Both the position numbers and the translations under genes were made by a program. A stretch of 64,000 nt of DNA, taken from Bacillus pumilus (GTDB taxonomy: Bacteria > Bacillota > Bacilli > Bacillales > Bacillaceae). The stretch is from NCBI RefSeq assembly GCF_024498355.1, contig NZ_CP101833.1:415001-479000 (forward strand), given 5' to 3'. Shown in pieces: positions 26,411 through 36,024 of this stretch. How positions within the stretch are numbered: position 1 is the stretch's first letter; the number at the start of each line of letters is the position of its first letter. Under the pieces are notes generated by a model. That model did no database searches and was not told the DNA's origin. It saw only the letters and a program-made list of their open reading frames with translations.

Positions 26411-27727
26411 ATGAGTCAAACGACAACAAACCGTTTTTCAACAGAAGAATGGCAGGGGAAAAGAGATCAATACGTCGCAAGGGGCGTCAGTAATGGCAAC
26501 CGTCATCTTGCAGCGAAAGGGAAGGGAGCCGAGCTGTTCGATATTGATGGGAATCGTTTTATCGATTTTGCAGGCGCTATCGGTACATTAAATGTAGGGC
26601 ATTCACATCCAAAGGTTGTGGAAGCGGTGAAAGCACAGGCAGACAGTCTGATTCATCCAGGATTCAACGTGATGATGTACGAATCCTATATCGAATTAGC
26701 AGAAAAGCTATGCCACCTAACGCCAGGCGACCATGACAAGAAAGCCATTTTCTTAAATTCAGGTGCAGAAGCTGTTGAAAATGCGGTGAAAATTGCCCGT
26801 AAATATACGAAACGACAGGCTGTTGTATCTTTTACAAGAGGCTTCCACGGCAGAACAAATATGACGATGAGCATGACGAGCAAGGTCAAGCCATATAAAT
26901 TTGGGTTCGGGCCATTCGCATCAGAGGTGTATCAAGCGCCGTATCCTTATTACTATCAGAAGCCTGAGGGATTAAGTGATGCGGCCTACGATGAGTACAT
27001 CATTGATCAATTCAATCAATTCTTTGTGGCAACCGTTGCACCAGAAACCGTTGCTTGTGTGGTCATGGAGCCTGTCCAAGGGGAGGGCGGATTCATTGTA
27101 CCATCGAAGCGCTTTGTACAGCACGTCGCTTCATTCTGCCAGCAGCACGGTATTGTATTTGTCGCAGACGAGATCCAAACAGGTTTTGCGAGAACGGGGA
27201 AATACTTTGCCATTGAGCACTTTGATGTTGTGCCAGACTTAATCACTGTGTCAAAATCACTTGCAGCTGGCCTGCCGCTAAGCGGTGTCGTTGGCAGAAA
27301 AGAACTGCTTGATGCAGCGGATCCAGGCGAGCTGGGGGGAACGTATGCTGGAAGTCCGTTAGGCTGTGTGGCAGCATTAGCGGTTCTTGATATCATTGAA
27401 ACAGAACAATTAAATCAACGATCTGAACACATTGGACAAGTCATTGAAGACAAAGCAAATGATTGGAGAACAAAGTACCCATTCATTGGAGAAGTCCGGA
27501 GATTAGGGGCAATGGCAGCAATTGAAATTGTGGAAGATCAAAGAACGCGTACACCTGATAAGAAAACAGCCGCAGCGATTGCAGCATATGCAAATGAGCA
27601 TGGGCTGCTCTTATTAACGGCAGGGATTAATGGGAATATTATTCGCTTTTTAACACCACTTGTCATCACAGATGAGCTGCTGCATGAAGGATTAGGGATC
27701 ATCGAGGACGCCTTCAAAGCACGCTAA
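26411..27727 (+). CDS. gabT: 4-aminobutyrate aminotransferase GabT
   Basis: 438-residue class III PLP aminotransferase converting GABA and 2-oxoglutarate to succinate semialdehyde and glutamate. Motifs: NSGAEAVENAVKIARKYT, FHGRTN, EPVQGEGG, DEIQTGFARTG and the PLP Lys in VSKSLAAGLPLSG (about residue 283). ATGs lie at 26405 and 26411; AAAGGGG at 26394-26400 fits 26411 better. First gene of gabT-permease-gabD. Confidence 0.93.
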   Translation: MSQTTTNRFSTEEWQGKRDQYVARGVSNGNRHLAAKGKGAELFDIDGNRFIDFAGAIGTLNVGHSHPKVVEAVKAQADSLIHPGFNVMMYESYIELAEKLCHLTPGDHDKKAIFLNSGAEAVENAVKIARKYTKRQAVVSFTRGFHGRTNMTMSMTSKVKPYKFGFGPFASEVYQAPYPYYYQKPEGLSDAAYDEYIIDQFNQFFVATVAPETVACVVMEPVQGEGGFIVPSKRFVQHVASFCQQHGIVFVADEIQTGFARTGKYFAIEHFDVVPDLITVSKSLAAGLPLSGVVGRKELLDAADPGELGGTYAGSPLGCVAALAVLDIIETEQLNQRSEHIGQVIEDKANDWRTKYPFIGEVRRLGAMAAIEIVEDQRTRTPDKKTAAAIAAYANEHGLLLLTAGINGNIIRFLTPLVITDELLHEGLGIIEDAFKAR

Positions 27728-27748
27728 ACAACAAAGGGGGATGGTTGT

Positions 27749-29137
27749 ATGCAAAAACAAAAAATGGCTAAAACCATGTCGCAGTCAGACGTAATGTTTT
27801 TGTCCATTGGTGCAATGCTTGGCTGGGGCTGGGTTGTACTTTCGGGAGATTGGATTTTAACAGCTGGATTTTTAGGAAGTGTGATTGCCTTTGTCATAGG
27901 GGGCATTCTCGTCATCTTTATTGGACTCACGTATGCCGAGCTTTCGTCGGCAATTCCAGAGACAGGCGGAGGTCTCGTCTTTGTCCAGCGGGCCTTTGGG
28001 ATAAAATCAGCGTTTGTCTCCGCATGGGGCGTATTGTTTGGTTATGTGTCCGTCATTACGTTTGAAGCTGTCGCACTGCCGACAGTGATTGACTATGTCA
28101 TTCCAACACAGCATGTTGGTTTCCTATGGAATATAGGGGGATGGGACGTTTATTTCACGTGGGTATTGATTGGATCTGGCGGTGCGTTATTTTTAACAGC
28201 TCTGAACTACATTGGCGCAAAGCCTGCTGCCATTTTTCAGTCAGTGTTCACAGTGGCGATTATTCTGACAGGTTTTCTCCTTTTAGGTGGAGCGACGTTT
28301 AATGGCGATTTTGCAAACCTTGAGCCGATGTTTCAAGGCGGGGTTGGCGGTCTCATGGCCGTTTTAGTCATGATTCCCTTTTTATTCGTTGGATTTGATG
28401 TCATTCCGCAAGTGGCGGCAGAGATCAATGCACCGAAGAAAATCATCGGGAGAATCTTGATTATCTCCATCGTGAGTGCGGTTGTTTTTTATCTGCTCAT
28501 TGTCTTTGGCGTATCGGCTGGGTTGTCAAAGGGCCAGCTTGAAGCCTCTTCATTGGCGACAGCAGATGCCATGGTGCAGCTTCTCGGTCATCAAGCATTT
28601 GGGACAGTGCTTGTGATTGGCGGTGTAGCAGGAATTGTGACGAGCTGGAATGCTTTTATCATTGGTGCAAGCCGTATTTTATACGCAATGGCGGAAAGAG
28701 GCATGATTTCCAAATGGTTTGCGTATATTCATCCAAAGTATAAAACACCGACAAATGCGATTTTATTTTTAGGGGCACTGGCCTTTTTTGCTCCACTGCT
28801 AGGCCGCCCTGCCCTTGTCTGGATTGTGAATGCAGGCGGTGTGGGAATTATCGTCGGGTACTTAATTGTGTCCATCGCCTTTATGAAACTTCGCAAAACA
28901 GAACCCGAGCTTGAGCGTCCATACCGCATTAAATATTGGCGGACGACAGGCGTTTTAGCCATCGGACTTAGTCTCCTTTTTCTTTCATTTTATTTTCCGG
29001 GGATGCCGGCGTCTCTGTCATGGCCAGCTGAATGGATCTTGCTTTTAGGTTGGGCACTCATTGGGTATATACTATATGTAATGAATCCAAGAACGAAGGA
29101 GAAGGTAGAGCATGACAAACGAACTCAAAGTGTATAA
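27749..29137 (+). CDS. APC-family amino acid permease inserted in the gab operon
   Basis: 462-residue transporter with about 12 hydrophobic segments; the APC start [19 protein letters not shown] and the TM6-region [17 protein letters not shown] are visible. It is not of the AAT type to which B. subtilis GabP belongs. Its place between gabT and gabD, with a 26-base overlap into gabD, argues for uptake of GABA or a related omega-amino acid. B. subtilis 168 has gabT directly followed by gabD. ATG 27749 follows AAAGGGGG. Confidence 0.8.
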   Translation: MQKQKMAKTMSQSDVMFLSIGAMLGWGWVVLSGDWILTAGFLGSVIAFVIGGILVIFIGLTYAELSSAIPETGGGLVFVQRAFGIKSAFVSAWGVLFGYVSVITFEAVALPTVIDYVIPTQHVGFLWNIGGWDVYFTWVLIGSGGALFLTALNYIGAKPAAIFQSVFTVAIILTGFLLLGGATFNGDFANLEPMFQGGVGGLMAVLVMIPFLFVGFDVIPQVAAEINAPKKIIGRILIISIVSAVVFYLLIVFGVSAGLSKGQLEASSLATADAMVQLLGHQAFGTVLVIGGVAGIVTSWNAFIIGASRILYAMAERGMISKWFAYIHPKYKTPTNAILFLGALAFFAPLLGRPALVWIVNAGGVGIIVGYLIVSIAFMKLRKTEPELERPYRIKYWRTTGVLAIGLSLLFLSFYFPGMPASLSWPAEWILLLGWALIGYILYVMNPRTKEKVEHDKRTQSV

Positions 29138-30506
29138 TCCTGCAACAGGGGAAGAGATTGCTTCAGTTGCTCAGCATACAAAAGAACAGATCGAAGACGC
29201 GATATCTCGCTCACACAAAGCATTCAAAACGTGGGCAAAAACGTCAGCCCATGATCGTGCAAATATCATCCGCAAGTGGTTTGATCTCATGATCGAACAT
29301 AAAGAAAGGCTTGCAAAAATCATCACGGAAGAAAACGGGAAGCCTTATCAAGAAGCATTAGGGGAAATCGTCTATGCAGCTGGATATATTGAATGGTATG
29401 CAGAGGAAGCAAAGCGAATCTATGGCAGAACCATCCCGTCTCATACGACAAATAAGCGTCTTTTCGTCACAAAGCAGGCAGTCGGTCCTGTCGCTGCGAT
29501 TACACCGTGGAATTTCCCTGCGGCGATGATTACGAGAAAGGCAGCACCAGCACTGGCGGCGGGCTGTACGTTTATTGTGAAACCTGCTGAAGACACGCCG
29601 CTCACGGCCATTGAACTTGTGAAATTAGGACATGAAGCCGGGATTCCAGAGGATGCTCTGCAATGGGTTGTTGGAGATGGAAAAGAAGTTGGTGAAATCT
29701 TCACAGATAGTCCATTGATTCGCAAGATCACGTTTACAGGCTCAACGCCAGTCGGAAAGCATCTGATCAAAAACAGTGCGAGCACAGTGAAACACGTATC
29801 GATGGAACTTGGCGGTCATGCGCCGCTGATCGTAGACAAGGATGCAAATCTTGAACTGGCTGTGAAACAAGCAGTAGCATCTAAGTTCCGCAATGCAGGA
29901 CAAACCTGTGTCTGTGCCAACCGCTTAATTGTACATGAGGAGATTCATGAAGCGTTTGCTCAAGCGTTCAGCAAAGAAGTGAAAAAGCTGAAAGTGGGAA
30001 ATGGATTTGAAGAAGGCACATCAATCGGTCCAATTATCAATAAGCGCGGCTTTGATAAAATTGTCGACCAAATTCAAGATGCAGTGGATAAAGGGGCGAA
30101 AGTGCTTGTCGGCGGCGATACGGATTTTGACGATGAGAAGTCATATTATTTTGTTCAGCCAACGGTGCTCACACATGTCGATCCTTCGATGAACATCATG
30201 CATGAAGAGACCTTTGGTCCTGTGGCACCGATTACGACGTTCCAAACTTTAGATAAGGCGATTGAATTAGCCAACGATACACCTTTTGGACTTGCGGCAT
30301 ATTTCTTTACAGAGAATTACCGGAACGGACTCTACATCTCAGAGAATCTTGATTACGGTATTATTGGCTGGAATGATGGCGGCCCATCGGCTGTTCAGGC
30401 ACCTTTCGGCGGTATGAAAGAGAGTGGAATTGGTCGTGAAGGCGGTATTGAAGGCATCGAGCCATATTTAGAAACAAAATATGTATCCATTGGTTTAGAT
30501 GGATAA
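29112..30506 (+). CDS. gabD: Succinate-semialdehyde dehydrogenase GabD
   Basis: 464-residue aldehyde dehydrogenase. General base Glu in [11 protein letters not shown], catalytic Cys266 in [11 protein letters not shown], cofactor motif [11 protein letters not shown] and [11 protein letters not shown]. It oxidises succinate semialdehyde to succinate, completing the GABA shunt. The ATG at 29112 lies inside the end of the permease gene (translational coupling) and has AAGGAGAAGG upstream. Confidence 0.93.
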   Translation: MTNELKVYNPATGEEIASVAQHTKEQIEDAISRSHKAFKTWAKTSAHDRANIIRKWFDLMIEHKERLAKIITEENGKPYQEALGEIVYAAGYIEWYAEEAKRIYGRTIPSHTTNKRLFVTKQAVGPVAAITPWNFPAAMITRKAAPALAAGCTFIVKPAEDTPLTAIELVKLGHEAGIPEDALQWVVGDGKEVGEIFTDSPLIRKITFTGSTPVGKHLIKNSASTVKHVSMELGGHAPLIVDKDANLELAVKQAVASKFRNAGQTCVCANRLIVHEEIHEAFAQAFSKEVKKLKVGNGFEEGTSIGPIINKRGFDKIVDQIQDAVDKGAKVLVGGDTDFDDEKSYYFVQPTVLTHVDPSMNIMHEETFGPVAPITTFQTLDKAIELANDTPFGLAAYFFTENYRNGLYISENLDYGIIGWNDGGPSAVQAPFGGMKESGIGREGGIEGIEPYLETKYVSIGLDG

Positions 30507-30515
30507 TGAACGATT

Positions 30516-30549
30516 GAGACTGACCGAGAAACCTCGGCAGTCCTTTTTT
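30516..30549 (+). terminator. Terminator of the gab operon
   Basis: GACTG-CCGAG pairs with CTCGG-CAGTC, followed by TTTTTT. Confidence 0.85.
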
Positions 30550-30550
30550 A

Positions 30551-31147
30551 TTAAACAGCTGGCGGGAAGAGTTGATCCACTGTTTCTTTCGTTTCCTGGA
30601 GGATTTCGTGGATATAATCAGCAGATGCTTGATCCATGCTGCTAAATAAAAGCCGTTCGACAGGCTCAACACCGATAAAACTGAAGACTTCTGTATCAGT
30701 TGTCATGTGATGGGAAGGGGGAACGATCATATTGGAATCAAGAAAGGTCCTTGGGGCATCGTGTGTGTTGATAATAACACCTTTTTTGTCCCGAAGAAGA
30801 TTTTCAATAGCCCCGTGCTCATTTACCTGATAAGCAAATCCCTCCGAAAAGACGCGCTCCACATAGCCCTTTAGCATAGCCGGCAAGCCTGTCCACCATA
30901 TCGGAAAAATAAACGTCAGGACATCCGCTTGTTGAATAAGCATCTGCTCTGTTTGAATGGCGATCGGCACATCACCGCGTTTGATCGCAGCCTTTTCGGC
31001 TATGGTGAGCTCTGGCTGAAAGCCGAGGGCATAGACATCACGAACAGTCACATCATGACCATTGTTCAAAAGAGTGCTCACAACAAGATCTAATAGCGTT
31101 TGATTTAAGCTTTGCTGGGGATGAGCAAATATAATTAGATGGTTCAT
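30551..31147 (-). CDS. NAD(P)H dehydrogenase (quinone), flavodoxin-2 fold
   Basis: 198-residue flavodoxin-like oxidoreductase of the YwrO/KefF type. N-terminal FMN-phosphate motif MNHLIIFAHPQQSLNQTLLD, and FPIWWTGLPAMLKGYVERVF contacting the flavin. Probably reduces quinones or other electrophiles. Stand-alone gene convergent with gabD and not part of the B. subtilis gab-ycn region. Confidence 0.78.
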   Translation of the reverse strand: MNHLIIFAHPQQSLNQTLLDLVVSTLLNNGHDVTVRDVYALGFQPELTIAEKAAIKRGDVPIAIQTEQMLIQQADVLTFIFPIWWTGLPAMLKGYVERVFSEGFAYQVNEHGAIENLLRDKKGVIINTHDAPRTFLDSNMIVPPSHHMTTDTEVFSFIGVEPVERLLFSSMDQASADYIHEILQETKETVDQLFPPAV

Positions 31148-31239
31148 CTCATAGCCTCCTAGGTGGTCATCTGTCTCATTATGGCATGCGCCTGCATCCT
31201 ATTCAATCCTATATTGGAAATGATAGGTTGGGAAAATAA

Positions 31240-31276
31240 AAAGCGATCGCTTCCGAAAAACGATCGCTCATGTATG
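31240..31276 (-). terminator. Terminator of the ycnJI operon
   Basis: On the minus strand AGCGATCG pairs with CGATCGCT around a short loop, followed by TTTTTA. Confidence 0.8.
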
Positions 31277-31278
31277 AT

Positions 31279-31893
31279 TTATTTCTTTCTAAAAGCAAGA
31301 CCAAGTGCAATAAGTGCTACGACTAGAGCGGCAATGGACAGGCCAAGGACAAGTGGTGAGGAAGAAGTGGACGCTGTTTCAGACGCTTTTTCTTCTTTTG
31401 GTTTTTCTTGACCATGTGAATCCGTTACGGTATTAGATGCAACAATGTTTGTGATGGAATGAGGTTTATCAGCGTCTTGATCGCCAGTCCATTCAACGAC
31501 CGTTCCATCTTTATAATATTGATACGCATCCCATGCAGCTTCACCTGCTTTTTCAGGATTTTTTGCCACAAAAACGAATTGTTGGAACTGTCCAGCAAGT
31601 ACACCATCACCCGTTGCTTCCCAAGTGACTCTTGTCACCTTGCCATCTTTCTCTTCAGTTGTTGTTTTCCAGCCAGGTACTGGCTCGTATTGTTGGAACT
31701 CTACGCCTTTAGGCATTGTGATGACAACCTTTGTTGTCGGGCTGTCACTTTCAGAAGGTACTTTTAACGTATAAGTTTCCCAAGCGTTTGTCGTAGACGT
31801 ATCAGGTTTGACTGTCACGTGCGCACTCACAGGAATCGCCAGTAAAAATGAAGCGAGAAGCATTGGTAATAAAGCTTTAACGTATTTTTTCAT
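31279..31893 (-). CDS. ycnI: Copper-binding membrane-anchored protein YcnI (DUF1775)
   Basis: 204 residues, the length of B. subtilis YcnI. Signal peptide ends AIPVSA with the mature protein starting HVTVKP, so the new N-terminal His can form the mono-His brace Cu(II) site described for this domain. An extracellular DUF1775 domain follows, then a Ser/Thr/Lys-rich linker and a C-terminal TM helix with basic tail (FRKK). AAAAGGAG selects ATG 31893; the open frame continues upstream into ycnJ. Likely a copper chaperone for YcnJ. Confidence 0.9.
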   Translation of the reverse strand: MKKYVKALLPMLLASFLLAIPVSAHVTVKPDTSTTNAWETYTLKVPSESDSPTTKVVITMPKGVEFQQYEPVPGWKTTTEEKDGKVTRVTWEATGDGVLAGQFQQFVFVAKNPEKAGEAAWDAYQYYKDGTVVEWTGDQDADKPHSITNIVASNTVTDSHGQEKPKEEKASETASTSSSPLVLGLSIAALVVALIALGLAFRKK

Positions 31894-31909
31894 GTGATCT
31901 AAACTCCTT

Positions 31910-33544
31910 TTAGTTTCTTCTAATAAATGTGGTATCGATCTTTTCAAAAGAACCAGTCAACGCATGGATGTCAATTTTCCAAGTGCCTTTTTCATTTAAT
32001 AAGAGATTTTCAGCAGAGAAATGTCCATTTTTTAATCGTTTCAGCTGAAATTCACTCGGGGACTCATCACCGAACAAGGCAACTTTATGGATATTGGCTG
32101 TCACAGATTGAATGTCAGTGATCGTTTGTCCATCCTTCTTTGTAAATGCCACCTCAAATGTATTTTTCCCAGGGGCATTCGGGGTAATGCTCAAGGACAC
32201 AATGTCACGATGCTCGACCTGATTTGCTCCAAAGAATGGCTCAGGTGCAGGCGGCGGAGGGCTTGGAATATTGGTGAACACAGCCGTTAATAACAAAATA
32301 GCGATCCCAATGATCCATTCTGCCCGTAAGGAAACATGGCGCTTCTGCTTCTTTTCCCATCTCAGCATCAAGTAGTGGACAAGTCCAAGGAGGCCCATGA
32401 TGATAAATAAACCAAGCTTGATTAAAAAGGTTCGTCCGTACGCTGATTGGAAAAGGGCATCAAACGATTGCAAAATAAAGATGGCATTCACAAATCCTGA
32501 AAACACAATGAGTCCAACAGAAAGCAGTGCCCACGGATGAAAGGCTGTCAGTGTCCTGCGTATGAGCGGCTGATCTTCATCTGGCAGCTTCTTCATTAAC
32601 AGAAGGACAATGGCTGTTAAACCACCGACCCAAATGGATGCAGAGACGAGATGGATGAAATCAAGTGACGTTGTCAGTATTTTATTATCTGTTGCTGCTG
32701 GATGACCGATTTGTGCTTTCAGCCAAAGGAGCACCGTGAAAATGAGCAGCGGGAACAGCCATACCCGAAAAGCAGTGAAGTTCCCTTTTTTCATCGCCAC
32801 AATGGTCCAAATGGCAAGAAGAACAAACGATGCCATGAGCATCATCCACAGACTCCCACCAGAAGTAGACGCAATGGTTTCTTGTAAAAGCGATGGGTGA
32901 AACGCCCCCCAAAAGGAAACGTCTGCTGCTGATTTTGTTTGAATCGGCAGCTGGAACACGAGTGCTCCGCCCATCATGATAAGTGACAATGTCAGAAGCC
33001 GCTTCATTCGTTTAGCTAATACGTGTGAAATGGCTGCTTTAAACCAAAACAGTCCAAACAAAATGGTTCCGAGGAATAAGCTGAACGACGTATAAAGAAA
33101 GGCTTTGTCAATGGTCGAAGCCATATCGATTGATTCATTCGATTGACCTTGATCTAATTGGTCAAATCCTCCATCCGCTTTTCCAATACTAAACGGGATC
33201 ATGCCAGAGACAGAGTGTCCATCCGCAGATACCGCATTCCACTGAATGGTGTAAATCCCTTTTGGTAAATCCTTTTTTAATGCAGCTTCCATGATCTTTT
33301 GATCTTGAATGACCGTATCTCCCTTATCCACACGATCACCCTTTGCATTGAACACCTTAATGGCATGAAATCCGCTTTCGATTCCTTCACTAAATGTGAT
33401 CGAGACTGAAGGAGGCTGCTGATCCAGCTCTTCATTTGCCGCTGGGTTCGAGCTCACGACGTATGCGTGAGCAAATGCTTCCTTTGGAATGAAAAAAGCG
33501 AACATGACCATAAGAAGCAGAAGCCACTTACTATTTTTAAACAA
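31910..33544 (-). CDS. ycnJ: Copper importer YcnJ (CopC-CopD fusion)
   Basis: 544 residues: signal peptide ending EAFA, then a CopC domain beginning HAYVVSSNPAANEEL with the N-terminal His copper ligand, then a CopD membrane domain of about eight TM segments (about 150-420) and a further extracytoplasmic C-terminal domain. In B. subtilis YcnJ is needed for copper uptake under copper limitation. TTG 33544 with AAGGCGG upstream is the start. The repressor gene ycnK, expected upstream, is absent. Confidence 0.9.
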   Translation of the reverse strand: MFKNSKWLLLLMVMFAFFIPKEAFAHAYVVSSNPAANEELDQQPPSVSITFSEGIESGFHAIKVFNAKGDRVDKGDTVIQDQKIMEAALKKDLPKGIYTIQWNAVSADGHSVSGMIPFSIGKADGGFDQLDQGQSNESIDMASTIDKAFLYTSFSLFLGTILFGLFWFKAAISHVLAKRMKRLLTLSLIMMGGALVFQLPIQTKSAADVSFWGAFHPSLLQETIASTSGGSLWMMLMASFVLLAIWTIVAMKKGNFTAFRVWLFPLLIFTVLLWLKAQIGHPAATDNKILTTSLDFIHLVSASIWVGGLTAIVLLLMKKLPDEDQPLIRRTLTAFHPWALLSVGLIVFSGFVNAIFILQSFDALFQSAYGRTFLIKLGLFIIMGLLGLVHYLMLRWEKKQKRHVSLRAEWIIGIAILLLTAVFTNIPSPPPPAPEPFFGANQVEHRDIVSLSITPNAPGKNTFEVAFTKKDGQTITDIQSVTANIHKVALFGDESPSEFQLKRLKNGHFSAENLLLNEKGTWKIDIHALTGSFEKIDTTFIRRN

Positions 33545-33894
33545 GGTGAATAACCGCCTTTCTACCTATGAAAATGTCTCATGTATCAGAAAGAAAGCGG
33601 CAGTAAACTGTGAGTCACAGAAAAAACCGCTCCTCCTATTGTACCGCCCTCTCTAAAAGGTAAACGAAACAAACAGCAAGATGGTTCACTTTTTCTGTGT
33701 CGTGTCTGCGCAGACGTTTCTTGAATGAATAGGTTTGATCAATATAAGCCTATTCGATTTAAGAAGAGGAAACAAGAAGTGACCATTTGAAAGTTGTGAA
33801 ATTCCAATGAATTTTGCGCCAAAACAACGGCATATCAACCTTTTCACCTGTTATAACCTGTGATCTGACAGAGAATTCACATCATTTTTCAATT

Positions 33895-33915
33895 TTGTCA
33901 CACACTAAGTGACAA
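33895..33915. promoter_or_regulatory. MtlR operator upstream of mtlA
   Basis: TTGTCAC-N7-GTGACAA, a perfect inverted repeat matching the TTGNCAC...GTGNCAA type of MtlR site. A second copy lies in front of mtlR. Confidence 0.75.
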
Positions 33916-33945
33916 AGTGACGTTTAGTTTCAATTGAAGGGAAAG

Positions 33946-33959
33946 TGAAAGCGTTTTAC
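33946..33959. promoter_or_regulatory. Candidate cre (CcpA site) upstream of mtlA
   Basis: TGAAAGCGTTTTAC fits the cre consensus except at its last two bases. It starts 31 bases after the MtlR operator; the same spacing and sequence recur at mtlR. Confidence 0.65.
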
Positions 33960-34050
33960 GATAGGGATAAGGGCTTCACTGACACTTGTTCTTATATCTT
34001 TTGACCTATAAAGCCCTGAATAAAGGGAGAGAAGAAAGGAGTTTTCACAG

Positions 34051-35493
34051 ATGCAGGAAAAAAGCGGATTCCGCGTAAAAGTACAGCGCTTTGGAAGCTA
34101 TTTAAGCGGTATGATTATGCCGAATATTGGAGCGTTTATCGCTTGGGGACTTATTACAGCTTTGTTCATTCCGAGCGGTTATTTTCCAAATGAACAATTA
34201 AATACACTCGTTGGACCAATGATCAACTACTTACTGCCGCTATTAATCGGTTACACAGGCGGTAAGCTCGTATATGACCACCGAGGCGGGGTACTCGGTG
34301 CAACCGCTACGATTGGGGTCATTGTCGGTTCGGACATCCCAATGTTTTTAGGTGCCATGATTATGGGACCACTTGGTGGTTATCTGATTAAGAAAATTGA
34401 TCAGCTGTTCAAAGATCGTATCAGATCAGGCTTTGAAATGCTTGTGAATAACTTCACGGCAGGTATTCTAGGTGCCATTCTTGTCGCAATTGCTTTCTAC
34501 GCAATCGGCCCAGTGGTACTAGGCCTTAATAAAGCTCTTGCGGCAGGTGTAGACGTCATTGTCAATGCACACTTGCTTCCGCTGGCGAGTATTTTCATTG
34601 AACCGGCTAAAGTATTGTTCTTAAACAATGCGATTAACCAAGGAATTTTAGGTCCTTTAGGAGTCGAGCAAGCGGCGAAGACGGGTCAGTCCGTTCTGTT
34701 CTTACTTGAAACAAACCCAGGACCAGGTTTAGGTGTTCTACTTGCATACATGTTCTTCGGAAGAGGGAATGCAAAGCAGTCTGCACCGGGTGCGATTGTC
34801 ATTCAATTTTTAGGAGGAATTCATGAGATTTACTTCCCGTACATCTTAATGAAACCAAAGCTCATTTTGGCGGTGATTGCAGGGGGAGCGAGCGGCGTTT
34901 TGACCTTTACCTTGTTAAATGCAGGTTTAAAGGCTGTGCCGTCACCAGGAAGTATTATCGCTCTTATGCTGATGTCACCAAAAGGCGGACATCTTGCTGT
35001 TCTAGCAGGTGTTGTCGTGGCAACCGTTGTCTCATTCCTTGTCGCTTCTGTGATTTTAAAAGCTTCAAAAGCAGTTGACGAAGACTTAACAGCAGCAACA
35101 GAAAAAATGCAGGACATGAAAGGGAAGAAGAGCGCAGCCGCCGCTGCCCTTACAGCACAAAAAGAAGGTGCTGAAGCAAATGAGCAATCAGCATCTCCGA
35201 GTGATGTCAATCCAGATGACGTGAACAAAATTATCTTTGCCTGCGATGCAGGAATGGGCTCAAGTGCGATGGGCGCATCCATCTTAAAGAACAAAGTCAA
35301 AAAGGCAGAGCTTGATATTGACGTGACAAACACATCTATCAGCAACATTCCAAATGATGCCGATGTGGTCTTTACTCATAAAGATTTAACAGACAGAGCC
35401 AAGGCAAAGCTGCCAGGAGCTGTGCATATCTCAGTTGATAATTTCTTAAACAGCCCGAAATACGATGAGCTGATTGAGAAATTGAAAAAATAA
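34051..35493 (+). CDS. mtlA: PTS mannitol transporter, EIICB component
   Basis: 480-residue phosphotransferase permease. IIC membrane domain (about 1-340, with LGATATIGVIVGSDIPMFLGAM and GGIHEIYFPYILMKPK), an Ala-rich linker, then IIB with the phospho-Cys in IIFACDAGMGSSAMG (near residue 398). Takes up and phosphorylates mannitol to mannitol-1-phosphate using MtlF. ATG 34051 follows GAAAGGAG. Confidence 0.95.
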   Translation: MQEKSGFRVKVQRFGSYLSGMIMPNIGAFIAWGLITALFIPSGYFPNEQLNTLVGPMINYLLPLLIGYTGGKLVYDHRGGVLGATATIGVIVGSDIPMFLGAMIMGPLGGYLIKKIDQLFKDRIRSGFEMLVNNFTAGILGAILVAIAFYAIGPVVLGLNKALAAGVDVIVNAHLLPLASIFIEPAKVLFLNNAINQGILGPLGVEQAAKTGQSVLFLLETNPGPGLGVLLAYMFFGRGNAKQSAPGAIVIQFLGGIHEIYFPYILMKPKLILAVIAGGASGVLTFTLLNAGLKAVPSPGSIIALMLMSPKGGHLAVLAGVVVATVVSFLVASVILKASKAVDEDLTAATEKMQDMKGKKSAAAAALTAQKEGAEANEQSASPSDVNPDDVNKIIFACDAGMGSSAMGASILKNKVKKAELDIDVTNTSISNIPNDADVVFTHKDLTDRAKAKLPGAVHISVDNFLNSPKYDELIEKLKK

Positions 35494-35500
35494 CATGACG

Positions 35501-35543
35501 AAACGGGTTGAGTTCAATTTTTCCTTATTGAACTCCCCGTTTT
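35501..35543 (+). terminator. Intercistronic hairpin between mtlA and mtlF
   Basis: AAACGGG..GAGTTCAAT pairs with ATTGAACTC.CCCGTTT, a stem of about 16 pairs with small interruptions, followed by the mixed tail TTGGTTGTTTT. It could be a leaky terminator or an RNA processing/stability element lowering mtlFD relative to mtlA. Confidence 0.6.
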
Positions 35544-35588
35544 GGTTGTTTTCCTGTTTTCCATTCTAAAAAAGGTGTGTGATCATTT

Positions 35589-36023
35589 ATGAAACAAGTA
35601 CTTTCAAAAGACAATATTTTTCTAAACGAACAAGCAGGCTCTAAAGAAGAAGCCATTAAAAAAGCAGGCGAAGTCCTAGTGGCTAACGGCTATGTCACAA
35701 GCGATTATGTCGACAAAATGTTTGAAAGAGAAAAGATCTCTTCTACATTTATGGGGAACGGGATTGCGATTCCTCATGGAACAGAGGATGCCAAAGCCGC
35801 TGTCCTTCATTCAGGGATTTCAATCATCCAAATTCCAGATGGCGTTGAATATGGAGAAGGAAATATCGCCAAAGTCGTATTTGGCATCGCTGGTAAAAAC
35901 AACGAGCATCTCGATATTCTTTCTCAAATTGCGATTGTTTGTTCAGAAGAAGAAAATGTAGAACGCATCATCCATGCAAAGGATCAGGATGAACTGATCG
36001 CCATCTTTAACGAGGTGAACTAA
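35589..36023 (+). CDS. mtlF: PTS mannitol EIIA component
   Basis: 144-residue cytosolic EIIA; the phosphorylated His is in GNGIAIPHGTEDAKAAV (near residue 63). Transfers phosphate from HPr to the IIB domain of MtlA and, by analogy with B. subtilis, MtlA-MtlF phosphorylation state also signals to MtlR. Stop and the mtlD start are one base apart. Confidence 0.95.
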   Translation: MKQVLSKDNIFLNEQAGSKEEAIKKAGEVLVANGYVTSDYVDKMFEREKISSTFMGNGIAIPHGTEDAKAAVLHSGISIIQIPDGVEYGEGNIAKVVFGIAGKNNEHLDILSQIAIVCSEEENVERIIHAKDQDELIAIFNEVN

Positions 36024-36024
36024 C

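Larger units (their letters stand above)
33545..34050. other. ycnJ-mtlA intergenic region
   Basis: 506 bases between divergent ycnJ and mtlA. The mtlA-proximal part holds the MtlR-type operator and cre listed separately. The ycnJ-proximal part is AT-rich with no ORF. In B. subtilis ycnK and ycnL occupy this place; I see no trace of either. Confidence 0.6.

Noticed and set aside
34830..35348. 172-codon minus-strand ORF opposite mtlA
   Set aside because: Mirror of the Ala-rich IIB linker region; no start signal and no homologue recognised.
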